DNA from: Gammaproteobacteria bacterium
GTDB taxonomy: Bacteria > Pseudomonadota > Gammaproteobacteria > SZUA-229
Assembly: GCA_023136715.1 (NCBI GenBank)
Contig: JAGLQT010000138.1
Coordinates: forward strand, 1-16,092
Direction of reading: 5' to 3'
DNA length: 16,092 nt
Part shown: one piece after another, positions 13,163 through 16,092 of the stretch
How the letters are laid out: every line of letters begins with the position of its first letter
How positions within the stretch are numbered: the first letter of the stretch is position 1
Notes under the pieces: generated by a model
Databases searched by the model: none
The model's input: the letters and a program-made list of their open reading frames with translations, nothing else
What the model was told of the DNA's origin: nothing
Position numbers and translations under genes: made by a program

Positions 13163-15718
13163 CTACAGACAGATTTTTCGACGGTTTTGGAGTCTAAGCA
13201 GAGGTGTAACTAGTAGCATCAACAGCCAGTAGTAGCTGGCTATGCCACCGCCACCCGATGAGATCGCATTTGCCTTCACGTCTAAGGTGTAGAAAGCATC
13301 CTTCCCGGAGGTGTCCCATCCATTAACAACCAGGTAATAGGTTTTATCTGCAGTTAAATTTCTAACAATACTTTCAACAAGATTCGTATCGCTATTACTT
13401 TCTGCAACTATTACACCTGTCTCATCGAGTAGATATAAATCCAGGTCATGAGTGCCGTAGTTACTCAGCTTAAATGTATAGGTAAGTCGCTCGGCAACAA
13501 AGACAAAAAAATCATCCGGATCGAGTATGTTATTTACTGTTCCATTCATGCTCATTGGAAAAGTCAGGTTTTGGGCTTGTGCGGGGAAGTTGTTGGGCTC
13601 GATGTCAGCACCTGTACTGCCACCACCAGTTGCGGTTCCGCAGTTATAACTTCCACCAATCAGCGCTGAGGGTAAGCTGCCGCCTGTCGAGCTGTTGATT
13701 TCAAAATCAACGTTCGATATATCGAAGAAAATATTGTCTGAGCAGGCCACTTTTATTCTTGCTGTTGTTGTGTCGCCCGGTGTTAGCATCACTGATGCAA
13801 TGCCGCTATTTGGTGTACTAGCAAGCAGGGTTGTAAAAGTGGCACCGTTATCCTTTGTTAACAGAATGTCGACATTGGCGCAGTTCACTGGTGCGGCGGT
13901 GGTGCAGGCGGCGTTCCATTGTATGGATTGTGGCAAGCTAGGTGTCAAGTTAACACTGGTTGTTGGCTGCAGCAGTTCGAACGGCCCTGAGTCACCATCA
14001 ACGGTAACCAGCATATCGTCTTCATCGACACCACCGCTGCCATCTCGTGCGGTTAATCTAAAACGTAAGGTTCTATTTTCTGTGGGCAGGGTTTCGGCTT
14101 TGGCTGCAAGGTCGTCTGGATTATTCCCCAATAAGGTTAACAGCTGCGGGAATGTTCGCTCGGCGGTTGCGACCACCGGTTTAAAAGAACGGAACAGTGC
14201 ATTGCTACCGTTATCTGTGCCGTGTGTGGCGACGTTAGTGGCTGTACCTACATCCATTTGATCCCACTGGTAGGTGAGATTATTTAAAGGCGTATCAGAA
14301 TCCGTGGCCGAACCTGTCAAAGCGAAAGCGGTACCACCAGGAATAGTGTAATCCTGTTTGGCATCGGCTAGTGGCGCCTGCTGACTGGCTACCGAAGCGG
14401 AACAATCATTGCCATCCTTTGTTCTTGTGTAGTCAATGATCTCTGCGATGCTGCCTGCGTGGAATGTTGCCTCGCTGTAGATGGTCGTATTTTCTGCCTC
14501 GCAAATACCCGCGTAAGCCATGATGGTGGTGCCACTACCTGGCTCGAAGGCGGTGGCGGCATTGCGGTTACCAGAACAACTACCGGTAGTACCGTTGAAG
14601 CTATGATTCGCGCCCAGTTGATGGCCCAGTTCATGTGCGACTATGTCGATATAAAACGGATCGCCGGTGGTTGGATTGGGGTGGCCAGATACACCCTGTG
14701 CTTTATAACCATTCACACAGGCTGCACCTAGTATTGCCAGCCCGCCACCATCAACACTAAAGACGTGTCCAATATCGTATGCGGACGCACCCAGGCTGCT
14801 ATCAAGTTCCGCCTGGTTTTCATCGAGTAACAGCGAGGGGTTGGTTGGATCGCTATAGGGGTCGGTCGCTGGATTGGTAAAAATCACCTGATCATTATTG
14901 GCGACGAGAATAAAACGAATGGCGAGGTCACGTTCGACTATTTCGTTGATGCGAGTTATTGCCATGACGATTTTGGCCTGCGTATTCGCCACATTGCCAC
15001 CCGCCACTGTCTGGCTATATTCACCGGTTGTCGCGACTGCGAGGCGGTAACTGATGAAGTCACCCTGGCCGGTATGCGCCGCCGTTACAAAATCTGCATT
15101 TTTGAATTCGGCCACCGGGCTTTCTGCGACTGTTTTAGGTTTCAGACCGCAGGAAAATTCTCTGGGCGTAATAGCCGCATAATCGCGTTTGTAGTAACTG
15201 TAATATTCCTGCTGGGTGGAGGCTGATACGGGATCGATAAGCACATCACCTTCGGCGGTGTGCAGATAAGCATGAAAGCCTTTGCCACCTGTACCCAGAG
15301 CGCCGGTGACGGTTGGATCATTGGCGGCGACCACTTTATAAGTTTTGATTTGTGGATATTTGGCCGCCAGTTCTGGAGCCATCACGGATGATTCGACAAC
15401 ATTAAATGTTTGCAGGCCGCCATAGGGCATCGGCAAATCTATTTGCGCTGCATTGAGCTGTTTCTGGACCACGCCGTTGGTTAAAACATTGGCGGCCGCG
15501 AGTGTTAATTTCAGTTGTGTGTAATCAACCGAGACACGTCGTGAATTACTGTGTGGATTTGAATTTAATGATTTGGCCTGGATAGAAAGTGCTGAGGTAT
15601 CCATTGCATTTTTATCTGCAACGGGCACATCAGACCACAGCGGTTGCGCCATCAAAGATTGAGGCAGAACCAGTAAAAGCGCCAGGGCTGTAAGATGTGT
15701 TTTTATACGATCATCCAT
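13163..15718 (-). CDS. Secreted M12/reprolysin-like zinc metalloprotease with PPC domain and GlyGly-CTERM tail
   Basis: A large exported endopeptidase of 851 residues. A signal peptide covers residues 1-24 (ALALLLVLPQSLMA). Residues 25-200 look like a propeptide. The catalytic domain (about 215-450) has the zinc motif HELGHQLGANH at 362-372, with three histidine ligands and E363 as base, and the Met-turn MAYAGIC further on, as in metzincins of the reprolysin type. Then come Ig/fibronectin-like regions (about 460-700), including YQWDQMD and a TVDGDSGPF block. A bacterial pre-peptidase C-terminal (PPC) domain follows (DIEPNNFPAQAQNL to FYTLDVKA, about 715-818). The tail SSGGGGIASYY, a hydrophobic helix and QNRRK form a GlyGly-CTERM signal for rhombosortase cleavage on the type II secretion route. 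I chose the ATG at 15718 for the signal peptide; ATG 15742 and TTG 15754 are less likely. Confidence 0.88.
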   Translation of the reverse strand: MDDRIKTHLTALALLLVLPQSLMAQPLWSDVPVADKNAMDTSALSIQAKSLNSNPHSNSRRVSVDYTQLKLTLAAANVLTNGVVQKQLNAAQIDLPMPYGGLQTFNVVESSVMAPELAAKYPQIKTYKVVAANDPTVTGALGTGGKGFHAYLHTAEGDVLIDPVSASTQQEYYSYYKRDYAAITPREFSCGLKPKTVAESPVAEFKNADFVTAAHTGQGDFISYRLAVATTGEYSQTVAGGNVANTQAKIVMAITRINEIVERDLAIRFILVANNDQVIFTNPATDPYSDPTNPSLLLDENQAELDSSLGASAYDIGHVFSVDGGGLAILGAACVNGYKAQGVSGHPNPTTGDPFYIDIVAHELGHQLGANHSFNGTTGSCSGNRNAATAFEPGSGTTIMAYAGICEAENTTIYSEATFHAGSIAEIIDYTRTKDGNDCSASVASQQAPLADAKQDYTIPGGTAFALTGSATDSDTPLNNLTYQWDQMDVGTATNVATHGTDNGSNALFRSFKPVVATAERTFPQLLTLLGNNPDDLAAKAETLPTENRTLRFRLTARDGSGGVDEDDMLVTVDGDSGPFELLQPTTSVNLTPSLPQSIQWNAACTTAAPVNCANVDILLTKDNGATFTTLLASTPNSGIASVMLTPGDTTTARIKVACSDNIFFDISNVDFEINSSTGGSLPSALIGGSYNCGTATGGGSTGADIEPNNFPAQAQNLTFPMSMNGTVNNILDPDDFFVFVAERLTYTFKLSNYGTHDLDLYLLDETGVIVAESNSDTNLVESIVRNLTADKTYYLVVNGWDTSGKDAFYTLDVKANAISSGGGGIASYYWLLMLLVTPLLRLQNRRKICL

Positions 15719-15750
15719 GATGTACGTTTTAACCCTATGCATATATAACT

Positions 15751-15784
15751 GCAACCCCGACCAATCATATTTAATCGGGGTTGC
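15751..15784 (-). terminator. Hairpin downstream of purA, probable terminator
   Basis: Perfect 10-base inverted repeat GCAACCCCGA (15751-15760) and TCGGGGTTGC (15775-15784) with a 14-base A/T-rich loop. It starts 9 bases after the purA stop on the minus strand. The downstream tract (AGTTATATAT) is only partly T-rich, so termination may be incomplete; the hairpin also lies in the leader of the metalloprotease gene. Confidence 0.55.
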
Positions 15785-15792
15785 GCTGTTAT

Positions 15793-16092
15793 TTATGAAT
15801 CGCCAAAAGGATGGTTGAGGATGATGGTTTCATCGCGCTCAGGGCCTGTTGAAATGATATCAACGGGTACACCAACGATTTCCTGCATACGCACCAGATA
15901 TTTCTTTGCGTTTTCTGGCAGGGAATCGTAATCGCGAACGCCTTCTGTTGATTCAGTCCAGCCGGGCATTTCTTCGTAAACCGGCTCACATTGCTCAATC
16001 GCATCGGCGCCCAGTGGTGGTAGCTCCAGCATGTCACCGTTGTATTTGTAGCTGGTACACAGTTTCAGTGTTTCCAGGCCATCGAGTACGTC
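15793..16092 (-). CDS. purA: Adenylosuccinate synthetase, C-terminal part (cut by right edge)
   Basis: The last 99 residues of PurA, the cytoplasmic enzyme that joins IMP and aspartate with GTP to make adenylosuccinate in AMP synthesis. The frame is open from the right edge. Family blocks are LDGLETLKLCTSYKYNGD at the start, PVYEEMPGWTESTEGVRDYD in the middle and VGVPVDIISTGPERDETI near the end, closing with the usual HPFGDS-type terminus. The start codon and GTP-binding region lie outside the window. A hairpin follows the stop and separates it from the metalloprotease gene. Confidence 0.95.
   Translation of the reverse strand, partial: DVLDGLETLKLCTSYKYNGDMLELPPLGADAIEQCEPVYEEMPGWTESTEGVRDYDSLPENAKKYLVRMQEIVGVPVDIISTGPERDETIILNHPFGDS

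Noticed and set aside
13695..14261. Plus-strand open frame of 188 codons
   Set aside because: Antisense to the metalloprotease gene, whose frame carries a zinc motif and domains; the plus-strand translation is Ser/Val-rich shadow sequence.
1..16092. Defence island, prophage, CRISPR array, or novel multi-gene system
   Set aside because: No spaced repeats, integrase, transposase, effector-like or nuclease-ATPase gene pairs are visible; the HNH protein is of the housekeeping YajD type and the genes are common chromosomal families.

Overview
The window looks like ordinary chromosome from a gammaproteobacterium of moderate, fairly AT-rich composition. The evidence is the set of families: MltC-type lytic transglycosylase, YajD-type HNH protein, YeaD-type mutarotase, a Tas-type aldo/keto reductase, DUF2956, and proteins with GlyGly-CTERM sorting tails. 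I cannot name a genus. Nearly all genes lie on the minus strand. The exceptions are a two-gene plus-strand pair (9778-10583) and a small secreted-protein gene (12608-13042).

Layout from left to right: an MltC-like lytic transglycosylase cut by the left edge; a YgjP/DUF45 metallohydrolase; a YajD-like HNH protein; a YeaD-like D-hexose-6-phosphate mutarotase; two small ORFs, one of which looks like a lone DnaT-type domain; DsbB; an unrecognised four-to-five-TM membrane protein; a REP-like palindrome; a membrane-anchored tandem thioredoxin-fold protein with CX3C and CPHC sites; a di-haem cytochrome c peroxidase; DUF2956 and DUF4389 small membrane proteins; a ceramidase/CREST-family membrane protein; and a 5'-truncated VIT/VWA surface-protein gene that still ends in a GlyGly-CTERM tail. 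Next come a DUF6763-like protein and a PEBP (YbhB) protein on the plus strand, then Tas, a small membrane protein, a doubtful ORF, the small secreted protein, a cluster of three REP-type palindromes, a large secreted M12-like zinc metalloprotease with PPC domain and GlyGly-CTERM tail, and the 3' end of purA cut by the right edge.

The genes do not form one pathway. The stretch from about 3.8 to 7.2 kb groups envelope redox functions (DsbB, tandem thioredoxin-fold protein, cytochrome c peroxidase), but the spacing does not prove a shared operon. The metalloprotease and the VIT/VWA remnant share the type of C-terminal tail that rhombosortase recognises; no sortase gene lies in the window.

I see no rRNA, tRNA, CRISPR array, insertion sequence, phage or defence locus. 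No gap between called genes exceeds 300 bases. I found no convincing undescribed multi-gene system. The features most worth a second look are the tandem CX3C/CPHC protein, the REP cluster, the truncated GlyGly-CTERM gene and the stand-alone DnaT-like ORF.
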